A program made the position numbers and the translations under genes. The notes under the pieces are model-generated. The model worked only from the letters and a program-made list of their open reading frames with translations, was not told the origin of the DNA and ran no database searches. From Sulfitobacter sp. OXR-159 (lineage in GTDB: Bacteria; Pseudomonadota; Alphaproteobacteria; Rhodobacterales; Rhodobacteraceae), in the NCBI RefSeq assembly GCF_034377145.1, contig NZ_CP139707.1, positions 1,001,001-1,065,000 on the forward strand: a stretch of 64,000 nucleotides of DNA. The letters are read 5' to 3'. Within the stretch, counting starts at the first letter, position 1; each line of letters opens with the position of its first letter. Below are positions 46,296 to 55,993 of the stretch, piece after piece.

Positions 46296-49200
46296 TGACC
46301 GCCAGCTTCGAGACAGAACCGTTTTCCGCGCTCTTGATGGGCGACGAATCTCTGACCATTGCCTGCGGCGACATGCTGCTGGCGGGCGGTCATCGGATCG
46401 CCGCCGTAATCACCCGAGATGACGCAGTGCGCGCTTGGGCCGAAGGGCAGGGGCTGGTCCTCTGCCGCGATGCGGAAGATCTGCTGCCCATGGGTCTGGC
46501 CGTCGACTGGCTTTTGAGCATCGCCAACCTGCGGCTGATCCCTCAGACGGTTTTGGCCCTGCCCACACGTGGCGCGGTCAATTTCCACGATGGGCCCCTG
46601 CCGCGCTATGCTGGGCTGAACACACCCGCTTGGGCAATCATCAACGGTGAGGCGCAGCATGGGGTCAGTTGGCATTTGATCGAAGCGGGCGTTGATACCG
46701 GTGACCTGCTGGCGCAGCGGGAGGTAGAGATCGCGCCCGATGAGACGGCCTTTAGCCTCAACTCTAAATGCTACGCCGCCGGGATGGAAAGCTTTGGCGC
46801 AGTGCTGGCCCAGTTGGAAAGCGGCAAGCTGCAAAGCACCGCCCAAGATCTCAGCCAGCGCAGCTATTTCGCGAAGGACAAACGGCCAGAGAACGGCGGG
46901 CTGATCGACTTTACCAAGTCCGCAGGAGAGATCAGCGCGCTGGTCCGTGGCTTGGATTTCGGGGCCTATTGGAACCCCTTGACCACGGCAAAACTCGCAG
47001 GCGCGGTAGGCGCGGTGCTGGCCGTTTCCCGCGTCGAGGTGCTGGCGGGCCAAGGCGGCACCCCCGGCGAGGTTGTCGATGTCGACAGCACGCGGGTGGT
47101 CGTGGCGGCGCGCGATGCCCATATCGCCCTCTATGATCTGCGCGATATGGCGGGTGAGAGTATTGCTCCGGTCCAGTTTTTTGCCCCCGGTGATAAAGTG
47201 CCCCACACGGCGGGCAGCGCTCCGGCTTCGGCTGAGGAGGCACATTGGCGGCGCGCTTTGACCGGGTTTGACGCGCTGCCGGTCCCCTTGGCCACCGCAT
47301 CTGAAAGGGCAACGACATGGGCAGAGCGAGAGATCGCGCTGCCGCAGGGGAGTGACCTTTCGCAGCAGGCCGCAGCCGCAGCCCTCGTCGCGCTGCGCAG
47401 CGCCGGAGCAACAGAAGGCGGCATCGCCCTCAGCCGCGAAGGGGAACCCGCGCCGCTGATCGGCGATTGGCTGCCGATTACCATCGCGGCAGAGGCGGGC
47501 TTGCCCGTGGCGGAACTGCTGGCACAGGTGGAACCACAACTTGCCCGCGCTAAAGGCACGGCAGGTTTTGCGCGTGATCTGCCGCTGCGCGACCCGGCGA
47601 TTGAAACGCTTGGCCCCCCGGATTTTGCGATCTCCTTTAACAGTGAACCGCTCGCGGGCGCGGCGTTGACCCTCTGCCTCGGGGCGGGGGGCGCGCGGCT
47701 CTTTGCCGACAGCACGAGGCTGGCCGATGCCGCGATCGACCTCCTCGCCGCGCGGTTAGAGGCGGCTTTCGCCAACATCTCCGAGGCTGCAGATTGCGGC
47801 ACCCTCTGGGCCCTTCCAGAGACCGAGGCGCAGCTCCTGACCCGCGTCAACGCGACGACGCGCGACTATGATCCCCTCACCATCCATGCCGCTTTTGAGG
47901 CGCAGGTGGCGCGCACACCCGAGGCCCCCGCGCTGGTGTTCGAGGGAGATACGCTTAGCTATGCCGCGCTGAATGCCCGCGCCAACCAATTGGCGCATGT
48001 GCTGGGGGACATGGGGGCCGGGCCGGGGATGCCGGTGGCGCTTTGCGTTGCACGGGGGGTGGACCTGCTGGTGGGCACGCTTGGCATCCTGAAAGCTGGC
48101 GCCGCCTATGTGCCGCTTGATCCGGCCTATCCAGCGGACCGTCTGGCACATTACCTTTCAGACAGTGGCGCTGCGGTCGTGGTCACGCAATCGGCCCTTT
48201 CTCCCAGCCTGCCCTCGCAAGACGCGCAGGTGCTGGAGATGGACCGCGACCCGCGCCTTGCCACGGCTTCGGACGTGAACCCTGCCGCCAACGCCGGGCC
48301 GGATGACCTTGCCTATCTGATCTATACCTCCGGCTCGACCGGGACGCCCAAGGGCGTGATGGTCAGCCACGGCAATGTGGCGAATTTCTTTGCCGGGATG
48401 GACGACCGGATCGATCATGAGGCGGGCGCTGTCTGGCTCGCTGTCACCAGCCTCAGTTTCGATATCTCGGTGCTGGAACTGTTCTGGACCCTCGCACGGG
48501 GGTTCAAACTGGTGCTGGCAGGCGACGATAGCCGGGGGCTGATGTCGAACGGGCCGATTGCCACCAGCGACCGCAAGATCGACTTTAACCTGTTTTACTG
48601 GGGCAATGACGACGGGGTCGGCCCCAAGAAATACGAGCTGCTGCTGGAAGGCGCGCGATTCGCCGATGCCAATGGCTTCAACGCGGTCTGGACGCCCGAG
48701 CGGCATTTCCATGCCTTCGGCGGCCCCTATCCGAACCCATCTGTCACAGGCGCTGCCGTGGCCGCGGTGACGCAGAACCTTGACGTGCGGGCCGGATCTT
48801 GCGTGGCCCCGCTGCATCACCCCGCGCGGATCGCCGAGGAATGGGCGGTGATCGACAACCTGACAAACGGGCGCGTGGGACTGGCCATCGCCAGCGGGTG
48901 GCAGCCCGATGACTTCGTGCTGCGCCCGGAGAACACGCCGCCGCAGAACAAGCCCGCGATGTATGACGCCATCGACCAGTTGCGCAAACTCTGGGCCGGG
49001 GAGCCGGTGGAATTCCCCCGTGCCGATGGCACGCCCCACGCGGTGGTAACGCAGCCGCGCCCCGTCTCGAACAGGCTGCCGATCTGGGTCACCACGGCGG
49101 GCAATCCACAAACGTGGAAAGAAGCGGGAGAGATCGGGGCCAATGTGCTGACCCACCTGCTCGGCCAATCGGTGGAAGAGGTGGCGGACAAGATCAAGAT

Positions 49201-50878
49201 CTACCACGACGCCCTGCGCGGTGCAGGCCATGACCCGGCGGATCACAGGGTCACCGTCATGCTGCACAGCTATCTTGCCGAGACCCGCGCCGAGGCCGAG
49301 GAAATCGCCCGCGCGCCAATGAAGGACTACCTGCGCTCGGCGGCGGGGCTGATCAAACAATACGCTTGGGCCTTTCCGGCCTTCAAGAAACCGGCCGGCA
49401 CGACGAACCCGTTTGAGATCGACCTCGAAGGGCTCTCGGCCGAAGAAATGGATGCGATCCTAGAGTTCGCCTTTCAACGCTATTTCAACGACAGCGGCAT
49501 GTTTGGCACCGTGGCAGATGGGCTAGCGCGGGCCGAGCAGCTCAAGCGGATCGGTGTGGATGAGATCGCCTGCCTGATCGACTATGGCATTCCCACCGAC
49601 AAGGTGATGGCGGGGCTGAAGCCGCTGGCCGATGTGCTGCGCCGCGCCAATGCGGGTGGGCAACCGGCAGAGGACGATCACTCAATCGCCGCGCAGATCG
49701 TTCGCCATGGCGTGACCCATCTGCAATGCACGCCCTCGATGGCGCAGATGATGGTGATGAACGATGAGGCACGTGGCGCTTTGGCGCGGGTAAAGGCGCT
49801 GATGGTCGGGGGGGAGGCGTTGCCCGGCACGTTGTCCCGCGCTTTGCGTGCGGCGACGCTGGCGCAGATCCAGAACATGTACGGCCCGACAGAGACCACG
49901 ATCTGGTCGACCACCCATGTGCTGCAAGACACCCACAGCACCACGGCCCCCATCGGCACACCGATTGCCAACACGCAGATCCATGTCCTTGACGCCGCGC
50001 GGCAGGTGCTGCCGATCGGTGCGGCGGGTGAACTTTGGATCGGGGGCGCTGGCGTGACACAGGGCTATTGGCAACGGGCCGAGATGACCGCCGCGCGTTT
50101 CATCGACGATCCCTTCGCGGGCCACGGTCGTCTCTATGGCACGGGCGATCTGGTGCACATGACCGCCAAAGGCGTGCTGCATTTCGAAGGCCGCGCCGAT
50201 GCGCAGGTCAAGATACGCGGCCATAGGATTGAGCTTGGGGAGGTCGAAGCGCGGCTGGCCGATCTGCCGGGGGTGCGTCAGGCCGTGGCCCTGCTGCGCG
50301 ATGATGCGGGGCCGGGTGGCGCGCAACTGGTCGGCTATGTGGTCGCCGATGCGACGGTCGACAGCGACGCAGCGCGGCGGCAACTGGCCGCCCATCTGCC
50401 CGATATCATGGTGCCGCAGGCCATCGTAACGTTGCCCGCCATGCCCTTGACGCCCAACAAGAAAATTGACCGCAAGGCCTTGCCCGCCCCGGTCAAACGC
50501 AGTGCTGCACCTGCCGCCGCGCCACAGCCGGCCACGCAAGACGGCAACAGCCAAGCCGCCATCGCGCAGGTCTGGGGCGCGCTTTTGGGCATCGGGGACA
50601 TTCGCGGCGGCGATAACTTCTTTGCTCTTGGGGGCCATTCGCTGCTGGCGGTGCAGGCGCATCGCGATATCAAGGCGGCCTTGGGCGCCAGCGCGCTGTC
50701 GATCACCGATATCTTCCGTTTCCCAACCCTTGCGGGATTGGCAGCGCATATTGATGGATTGGACGGCCAGAAAGCCGAACCGCCCAAGGCGCCCCCAGCC
50801 GCCGAAACGCCTGCCCGGACCGAAACCATGTCGAAACGTCGCCTCATGCGGGCCGAGCGCGCCCGCGGGCGGGGTTGA
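46295..50878 (+). CDS. formyltransferase-NRPS hybrid: F - partial C - A(LLM monooxygenase insert) - PCP
   Basis: A 1527-residue protein. Residues 1-300 form a formyltransferase domain with Asn96, His98 and Asp134, spaced exactly as in E. coli Fmt. Residues ~305-510 resemble the back half of a condensation domain but lack HHxxxDG. The adenylation domain begins at ~525; between core motifs A4 (Asp723) and A5 (~1195) it contains a ~355-residue FMN luciferase-like monooxygenase (about 760-1115) of the MupA/Atu3671 type. The specificity residues give DILQMGMIWK, two conservative changes from the glycine code. A carrier domain (Ser1449) ends the protein; there is no thioesterase. Start ATG 46295 follows GGAGG. 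Confidence 0.92.
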   Translation: MTASFETEPFSALLMGDESLTIACGDMLLAGGHRIAAVITRDDAVRAWAEGQGLVLCRDAEDLLPMGLAVDWLLSIANLRLIPQTVLALPTRGAVNFHDGPLPRYAGLNTPAWAIINGEAQHGVSWHLIEAGVDTGDLLAQREVEIAPDETAFSLNSKCYAAGMESFGAVLAQLESGKLQSTAQDLSQRSYFAKDKRPENGGLIDFTKSAGEISALVRGLDFGAYWNPLTTAKLAGAVGAVLAVSRVEVLAGQGGTPGEVVDVDSTRVVVAARDAHIALYDLRDMAGESIAPVQFFAPGDKVPHTAGSAPASAEEAHWRRALTGFDALPVPLATASERATTWAEREIALPQGSDLSQQAAAAALVALRSAGATEGGIALSREGEPAPLIGDWLPITIAAEAGLPVAELLAQVEPQLARAKGTAGFARDLPLRDPAIETLGPPDFAISFNSEPLAGAALTLCLGAGGARLFADSTRLADAAIDLLAARLEAAFANISEAADCGTLWALPETEAQLLTRVNATTRDYDPLTIHAAFEAQVARTPEAPALVFEGDTLSYAALNARANQLAHVLGDMGAGPGMPVALCVARGVDLLVGTLGILKAGAAYVPLDPAYPADRLAHYLSDSGAAVVVTQSALSPSLPSQDAQVLEMDRDPRLATASDVNPAANAGPDDLAYLIYTSGSTGTPKGVMVSHGNVANFFAGMDDRIDHEAGAVWLAVTSLSFDISVLELFWTLARGFKLVLAGDDSRGLMSNGPIATSDRKIDFNLFYWGNDDGVGPKKYELLLEGARFADANGFNAVWTPERHFHAFGGPYPNPSVTGAAVAAVTQNLDVRAGSCVAPLHHPARIAEEWAVIDNLTNGRVGLAIASGWQPDDFVLRPENTPPQNKPAMYDAIDQLRKLWAGEPVEFPRADGTPHAVVTQPRPVSNRLPIWVTTAGNPQTWKEAGEIGANVLTHLLGQSVEEVADKIKIYHDALRGAGHDPADHRVTVMLHSYLAETRAEAEEIARAPMKDYLRSAAGLIKQYAWAFPAFKKPAGTTNPFEIDLEGLSAEEMDAILEFAFQRYFNDSGMFGTVADGLARAEQLKRIGVDEIACLIDYGIPTDKVMAGLKPLADVLRRANAGGQPAEDDHSIAAQIVRHGVTHLQCTPSMAQMMVMNDEARGALARVKALMVGGEALPGTLSRALRAATLAQIQNMYGPTETTIWSTTHVLQDTHSTTAPIGTPIANTQIHVLDAARQVLPIGAAGELWIGGAGVTQGYWQRAEMTAARFIDDPFAGHGRLYGTGDLVHMTAKGVLHFEGRADAQVKIRGHRIELGEVEARLADLPGVRQAVALLRDDAGPGGAQLVGYVVADATVDSDAARRQLAAHLPDIMVPQAIVTLPAMPLTPNKKIDRKALPAPVKRSAAPAAAPQPATQDGNSQAAIAQVWGALLGIGDIRGGDNFFALGGHSLLAVQAHRDIKAALGASALSITDIFRFPTLAGLAAHIDGLDGQKAEPPKAPPAAETPARTETMSKRRLMRAERARGRG

Positions 50879-50879
50879 G

Positions 50880-51560
50880 GTGACGGCAGAGGCCGAGATC
50901 AAGACCGCAGTCCGCAGTCTGTTCGATCTGCCAGTCGCCGTTGCTGTAACCCAGATCGACAGGCCACATCCGCCATTGCTGGGGGACGAAGCCGCCGTCA
51001 TCGCACGTGCACGGCCCAAGCGGGTCGCCGAATTCACCGCCGGACGCCACGCCGCACGCGAAGCGATGCAGGCCCTTGGCCACCCGCCTGCACCGGTGCT
51101 GGCCAGCCCGGACCGCGCGCCGATTTGGCCGCAGGGCCTGACCGGTTCGATCAGCCATTCCGACGTATGGTGCATCGCCGTGCTGGCGCGGTGCTCTGAT
51201 GTGATGGCACTGGGCGTCGACATCGAAAAAGACAGCCCGCTGCCCAAAGACCTGCTTGCTGAAATCTGTCTTCCGTCCGAAATCACCCGGCTCGGGGGCG
51301 CTGATCTCGCCGCCGCCAAACGCATCTTCTGCGCCAAGGAGGCGGCCTATAAGGCGCAATATCCGCTCACCAAAACGCTCTTTGGCTTTGATCGGCTGGA
51401 CGTCACCCTATCTGCAGAAAACCCCGCTTTTGATGCGCAATTTACCCAAGATACGGAATGCTTTAAGCGCGGCGAGAAGCTGCCGGGGCGGGTCGTTTCG
51501 GTGGCGGGCCACCTTGTCAGCGGGGTGGCGATTGGGCAGATTGATCGCAAAGGAGCTTGA
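50880..51560 (+). CDS. 4'-phosphopantetheinyl transferase (EntD/Sfp type)
   Basis: A 226-residue PPTase that attaches phosphopantetheine to carrier domains. GVDIEKDSPL and FCAKEAAYKAQ are the metal and CoA motifs of the EntD-like group, and FTAGRHAAREAM precedes them. It starts with GTG at 50880, two bases after the NRPS stop, and is clearly dedicated to the PKS Ser1799 and NRPS Ser1449 carrier domains of the same operon. Confidence 0.9.
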   Translation: MTAEAEIKTAVRSLFDLPVAVAVTQIDRPHPPLLGDEAAVIARARPKRVAEFTAGRHAAREAMQALGHPPAPVLASPDRAPIWPQGLTGSISHSDVWCIAVLARCSDVMALGVDIEKDSPLPKDLLAEICLPSEITRLGGADLAAAKRIFCAKEAAYKAQYPLTKTLFGFDRLDVTLSAENPAFDAQFTQDTECFKRGEKLPGRVVSVAGHLVSGVAIGQIDRKGA

Positions 51561-51564
51561 TCTC

Positions 51565-52509
51565 ATGGTCGCACTCTCTCGCCGTGCCTTTCTGGGGGGC
51601 GCCGCTCTTGCCAGCCTCGGCGGCGGGTCTTGGGTCTTTCGCCGGGCGCAGGTGCAGGACCGTGCGGAACAACTCCATGCCACGCCGCTGACCCCGCCGA
51701 CGGGGCCGATGCAGGTCTACCATCTGGGGCATTCGCTGGTGGGCCAAGACATGCCCGCAATGCTGGCGCAGATGGCGGGGGCCGGGCACAGCTATCACAG
51801 TCAAACCGGCTGGGGCAGTTCGCTGCGCGACCACTGGGAGCCGGATGTGCCGGTGAACGGGTTTGAGCGCTCTAATGACCATGCGCAGCACCGGCCCGCC
51901 CGGGCGGCGATCGGCTCGGGCGATTATGACGCCGTGGTTTTGACCGAGATGGTCGAGATTGCCGACGCCATCCGCTACCACGACAGCCCCGACTACCTTG
52001 CCCGCTGGGCCGATCTGGCGCAGGCGGCCCGGCCCGACACGCGCGTCTATCTTTATGAGACATGGCATCACACCGACGATAGCAAGGGGTGGCTGAACCG
52101 GATCGACCGTGACCTCGATCAATATTGGCGGCAGCAGGTGATCTACCCCGCTTTGCAGCAATCGGACCGGCCCATTCATCTGATCCCCGCCGGGCAGGTC
52201 ATGGCAGCCTTTACCCGCGCGATCGATGCGGCCGGAGGGGTGGGCGGCATCATCAGCCTGCAGAACCTCTTTTCGCGCGATGAGCAGGGCCGCCGCGATA
52301 CGATTCACTTCAACGATCAGGGGGCCTATCTTGTGGCGCTGACCCATTACGCAACGCTCTATCACCGCGACCCGGCGGGGCTGTCGCATCAGTTGACCCG
52401 TGCGGATGGCACTCCGGCTGACACACCAAGTGCAGAGGCCGCAGCGCTGATGCAGCGGGTGGTCTGGGACGTGGTCCGTGCCCATCCCGACAGCGGTGTC
52501 GCGGCATGA
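51565..52509 (+). CDS. Tat-exported SGNH-like hydrolase/acyltransferase
   Basis: A 314-residue protein with a twin-arginine type leader (SRRAFLGGAALASLGGG, Arg6-Arg7) and an SGNH-like catalytic domain: G-H-S-L with candidate nucleophile Ser57 and D-T-I-H (Asp245, His248). An ETWHHTDD block near residue 170 is shared with the next gene. Periplasmic SGNH proteins often move or remove acyl groups on surface glycans. AAGGAG precedes the start, and its stop overlaps the next start. Confidence 0.75.
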   Translation: MVALSRRAFLGGAALASLGGGSWVFRRAQVQDRAEQLHATPLTPPTGPMQVYHLGHSLVGQDMPAMLAQMAGAGHSYHSQTGWGSSLRDHWEPDVPVNGFERSNDHAQHRPARAAIGSGDYDAVVLTEMVEIADAIRYHDSPDYLARWADLAQAARPDTRVYLYETWHHTDDSKGWLNRIDRDLDQYWRQQVIYPALQQSDRPIHLIPAGQVMAAFTRAIDAAGGVGGIISLQNLFSRDEQGRRDTIHFNDQGAYLVALTHYATLYHRDPAGLSHQLTRADGTPADTPSAEAAALMQRVVWDVVRAHPDSGVAA

Positions 52510-55148
52510 GCGGTCTGGGCGGGCTGTTCTCGGTCTTGATGGTGGGCCACAGCCTTTTTGGGGCGGACGGGCCGGATATGTTGCAAGAGGCGCTGCGGGC
52601 CGGGGTGGGGCAGGGCGAGGTGCGCGCGCAGATCATCAACGGCGCGCCCCTGCGTTATAATTGGGACGAATCTGACCGGGCCGAGGGCGTGGATGCCCGC
52701 ACGGTCTTGCCCGAAGGGCAGACCACCCATCTGATCCTGACCGAGGCGATCCCGCTGGCCAATCACACCCGCTGGTCGGATACCGAAGTTTATGCGCAGG
52801 CGTTCTTTGGCCTTGCTGCGGCGGCCAATCCGACGGTGAAGGTCTATCTGCAAGAGACATGGCATTCGCTGAAAAGCGGCAGCGGAGAGGCAGTGGCCTA
52901 TGACGACCACGTCCATATCCCTTGGCGCGAACGGTTGCAGAATGATCTGCCCGCATGGGAGGGGATCGCGGCGGCGGTGAGCGATGGGCGCAGCTCTGAC
53001 ACTGCGACGATTGAGGTGATCCCCGCCGGGCAAGCGATGGCGCGGCTTTACGATGAAATCGCCGCCGAACGTGTGCCGGGGCTGAATGAGATCGACGCGC
53101 TTTTTGCCGATGACATCCACCTGAACGAGCTGGGTCACTACTTTGTCGCCATGGTGCAATATGCCACGCTGACGGGCAAAGATCCCTTGGGCCTGCCGAC
53201 GGATTTCAATGACCGTTGGGGCAAGGCGTTCGACACGCCCACCCCCGACCTCGCGCGGGAGCTTCAGCGTGTGGCGTGGGATGCGGTGCGAGAGTATCAG
53301 GGTAGCGCTGTGGTGCCGGTGCCGCCTGCCACGCGCCCTGCCGCCGCAAACAATGCACAGACCGCCCCGATTTCGCCCACCGGCCCGCCCACGGTGCCTG
53401 AGCCTACGCTTGCCCGTGATGAACCTGCGTCCGCTCCTGATGAGCCAGCGCCGGCCCCAGATGAGCCCGAAGTGCCGGTCACGCCGATTGCGAACGCCCC
53501 GTTCAAGATCACACCGCCGCAGGACGCCGTCGCAGGCACCCGCGACATGGGCATCGGCCTTGCCGCCATCGCCGATTGGAGCGTGCAGGCTCCCTTCCTC
53601 GACCTGATGAAAACCGCCCGCCCGTGGCTTGGGCATCTGGCCGGGCGCTTTGGCGGGATGGAATATGCGCAACTGGTTGAGGGTGGCAACCTCGATTCCG
53701 AAGGCTGGCCGGTGAAGATGCCCCGCGCCTTGGGCAGCATCGGCACATTGATCCTGACCGACATGCCGCCGCAGGCGACCACGCTCAAGGGCCGCTATCT
53801 GCTTCGCTTTGAGGGGCAGGGCGTGATCGAGGTCACGGGCCGGGCCGAGAATGTGCGCTATGGCAAGAACGAGGTGCGGTTCGACTATGCGCCGGGGCCG
53901 GGCAGTGTCGACATTCGCATTCAGCGCATGCACCGCAGCGATCCGCCGCGCAATATCACCGTCGTGCGCGAAGACCGCGCCGCCGATTTCGACGCTGGCG
54001 CGCGGTTCAACCCCGATTGGACGCAGCATCTGACCGGGATGAAGGTGCTGCGCTTCATGGATTGGATGGGCACCAACGACAGCCTCATCGCCGCATGGGA
54101 GGACCGCCCGCGCCCCGAGGATGTGACCTATGCCCTGCGCGGTGTCCCGGTAGAAGTCATGGTCGCCTTGGCCAATGAGTTGGGGATCGACCCGTGGTTC
54201 AACATGCCGCATCTGGCGGATGATGGCTATGTGACCGCGTTCGCGTCCTATGTCGAAGAGGCGCTGAACGAGGACCGAAAAGCCTATGTGGAATTCTCCA
54301 ACGAGGTGTGGAATTGGCAATTCGCCCAGACCCAATGGGCGGATGAGATGGCGCAGGCCCGCTGGAATGAGGCCGAGAAGGGGATGCAGTTCTATGGCCT
54401 ACGCGCCGCCGAAGTGGCGCGCATCTGGACGGATGTCTTTGGCGGTGAGGCTGAAACGCGGTTGCGCAATGTGATCGCGAGCCAGACCGGTTGGCTGGGG
54501 CTTGAGCGTGAGGCTTTGGAAGCCCCGCTTTACCAAGCTGAAAACGCAAGAAACCGCGCGCCCGCCACCGCCTTTGATGCCTATGCGATCACCGGCTATT
54601 TTGGTGGGGTGCTGGGGCTGGAAGACAACGCCGAATTGGTCAAGGATTGGCTGTCGGAAAGCCTGGAATTGGCCCGCGCCGAGGGGGAAGCGGAAGGGTT
54701 GAGCGGCAGTGCTCTGGACGATTATATTCAGACCCACCGCTTTGACGCGGCCACCGCCCGTGCGGCGAAAGACCTGCGCAACGGTGGCATCAGCGGGCTT
54801 GAAAACGACACGCTTGCCGACCTTATTGGCCGTGTCTGGCCTTATCATGCCGCCGTGGCGCGGGCGCATGACCTAGATCTGGTGATGTACGAAGGCGGCA
54901 GCCATGTGGTTGGCCTTGGGGCACAGGTGAATGACGAAAGTCTGACCGCCTTCTTTTACCATCTCAATTACGCGCCTCAAATGGGTGCGCTCTATACCGA
55001 TCTGATGGCAGGGTGGCTGGCTGTCGGCGGGCAATTGTTCACTCATTATTCGGATGTCTATGCCCCGACGAAATGGGGGTCTTGGGGCGCGCTGCGCTAT
55101 CTGGCGGATGAAAATCCACGTTGGGACGCTTTGAACGCATGGAAGTAG
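52506..55148 (+). CDS. SGNH domain fused to a glycosidase-like domain, no signal peptide visible
   Basis: An 880-residue fusion. Residues 1-275 repeat the SGNH fold of the previous gene (Ser16 in GHSLFG, ETWHS, DDIH with His205). A Pro/Glu/Ala linker (about 278-330, with D-E-P-A/S repeats) leads to a ~550-residue domain with EFSNEVWN (Glu600) and YEGGSH (Glu796), the likely acid/base and nucleophile pair of a retaining clan-A glycoside hydrolase. The N-terminus MSGLGGLFSVLMVGHS runs straight into the first beta-strand, so export would need another route. It overlaps its neighbours on both sides. Confidence 0.75.
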   Translation: MSGLGGLFSVLMVGHSLFGADGPDMLQEALRAGVGQGEVRAQIINGAPLRYNWDESDRAEGVDARTVLPEGQTTHLILTEAIPLANHTRWSDTEVYAQAFFGLAAAANPTVKVYLQETWHSLKSGSGEAVAYDDHVHIPWRERLQNDLPAWEGIAAAVSDGRSSDTATIEVIPAGQAMARLYDEIAAERVPGLNEIDALFADDIHLNELGHYFVAMVQYATLTGKDPLGLPTDFNDRWGKAFDTPTPDLARELQRVAWDAVREYQGSAVVPVPPATRPAAANNAQTAPISPTGPPTVPEPTLARDEPASAPDEPAPAPDEPEVPVTPIANAPFKITPPQDAVAGTRDMGIGLAAIADWSVQAPFLDLMKTARPWLGHLAGRFGGMEYAQLVEGGNLDSEGWPVKMPRALGSIGTLILTDMPPQATTLKGRYLLRFEGQGVIEVTGRAENVRYGKNEVRFDYAPGPGSVDIRIQRMHRSDPPRNITVVREDRAADFDAGARFNPDWTQHLTGMKVLRFMDWMGTNDSLIAAWEDRPRPEDVTYALRGVPVEVMVALANELGIDPWFNMPHLADDGYVTAFASYVEEALNEDRKAYVEFSNEVWNWQFAQTQWADEMAQARWNEAEKGMQFYGLRAAEVARIWTDVFGGEAETRLRNVIASQTGWLGLEREALEAPLYQAENARNRAPATAFDAYAITGYFGGVLGLEDNAELVKDWLSESLELARAEGEAEGLSGSALDDYIQTHRFDAATARAAKDLRNGGISGLENDTLADLIGRVWPYHAAVARAHDLDLVMYEGGSHVVGLGAQVNDESLTAFFYHLNYAPQMGALYTDLMAGWLAVGGQLFTHYSDVYAPTKWGSWGALRYLADENPRWDALNAWK

Positions 55149-55993
55149 CAACAGGCGCGTTCCAAGGGGCGAGCGTATTGATCCCCGCCCATAATGAGGC
55201 CGACTGGCTGCCCGCCTGCCTCGACGCGCTCTGCGCCACTGACCCGGTGGCGGGGCCCGTGGAGGTGATCGTCGTGGCCAATGGCTGCACGGACGACACC
55301 GCAGAACTGGCCCGCAGAAAGGCCCCCGCGTTCGAGGCGCGAGGCTGGGCGCTGCGGGTGCTGGAACTGGCTCAAGGCAGCAAACTCGGTGCGTTGAATG
55401 CGGGCGAGGCTGCGGCGCGGGGTGCGGTCTTGGTCTATCTCGACGCCGATGTGCTGGTCTCACCGCCCCTGCTGGCGCAACTGGCCGAGGCACTGGCCGA
55501 GGACGCGCCGCGCTATGCCAGCGGGATGCCGCAGGTGACGACATCAGGCGATTGGGTGACGCGCCATTACACGCGGTTTTGGCAGACCACCGGCTTCATG
55601 ACCCATGGTGTGCCGGGGTTTGGTGTCTTTGCCATGAACCGCACCGGGCGGGGGCGTTGGGGGGATTGGCCGGACATCATCTCGGACGACACTTTCGCGC
55701 GGCTGAATTTCCGCCCCGAGGAACGCATCGCGGTGCCTGCCCCCTATGCTTGGCCCATGATCGAAGGCTTTGCGCCGCTGGTGCGGGTGCGGCGGCGGCA
55801 AGACATTGGCGTGGCCGAGGTCGAGCAGCTTTTCCCCGACCTGATGCGCAATGATGACGCGCATGACCAGATGCGGCCCTTTTGGCGACGCGCGCTGGCG
55901 GACCCTTTGGGGGCGCTGGTCTTTGTCGCCGTGCGGCTGACGATTTGCGCACCGGTCTTTCGCAGTGCAAACCGCTGGGTGCGGGGGCGCTAG
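55139..55993 (+). CDS. glycosyltransferase family 2
   Basis: A 284-residue GT2: ASVLIPAHNEADWLPACLDAL, VVANGCTDDTAELA, VYLDADVLVS (DxD) and SDDTFARLNF. One hydrophobic stretch near the C-terminus may be peripheral. The start at 55139 lies inside the last codons of the SGNH-glycosidase gene, and the stop overlaps the convergent GT4 gene by four bases. It closes the rightward operon that begins with the PKS. Confidence 0.85.
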   Translation: MEVATGAFQGASVLIPAHNEADWLPACLDALCATDPVAGPVEVIVVANGCTDDTAELARRKAPAFEARGWALRVLELAQGSKLGALNAGEAAARGAVLVYLDADVLVSPPLLAQLAEALAEDAPRYASGMPQVTTSGDWVTRHYTRFWQTTGFMTHGVPGFGVFAMNRTGRGRWGDWPDIISDDTFARLNFRPEERIAVPAPYAWPMIEGFAPLVRVRRRQDIGVAEVEQLFPDLMRNDDAHDQMRPFWRRALADPLGALVFVAVRLTICAPVFRSANRWVRGR

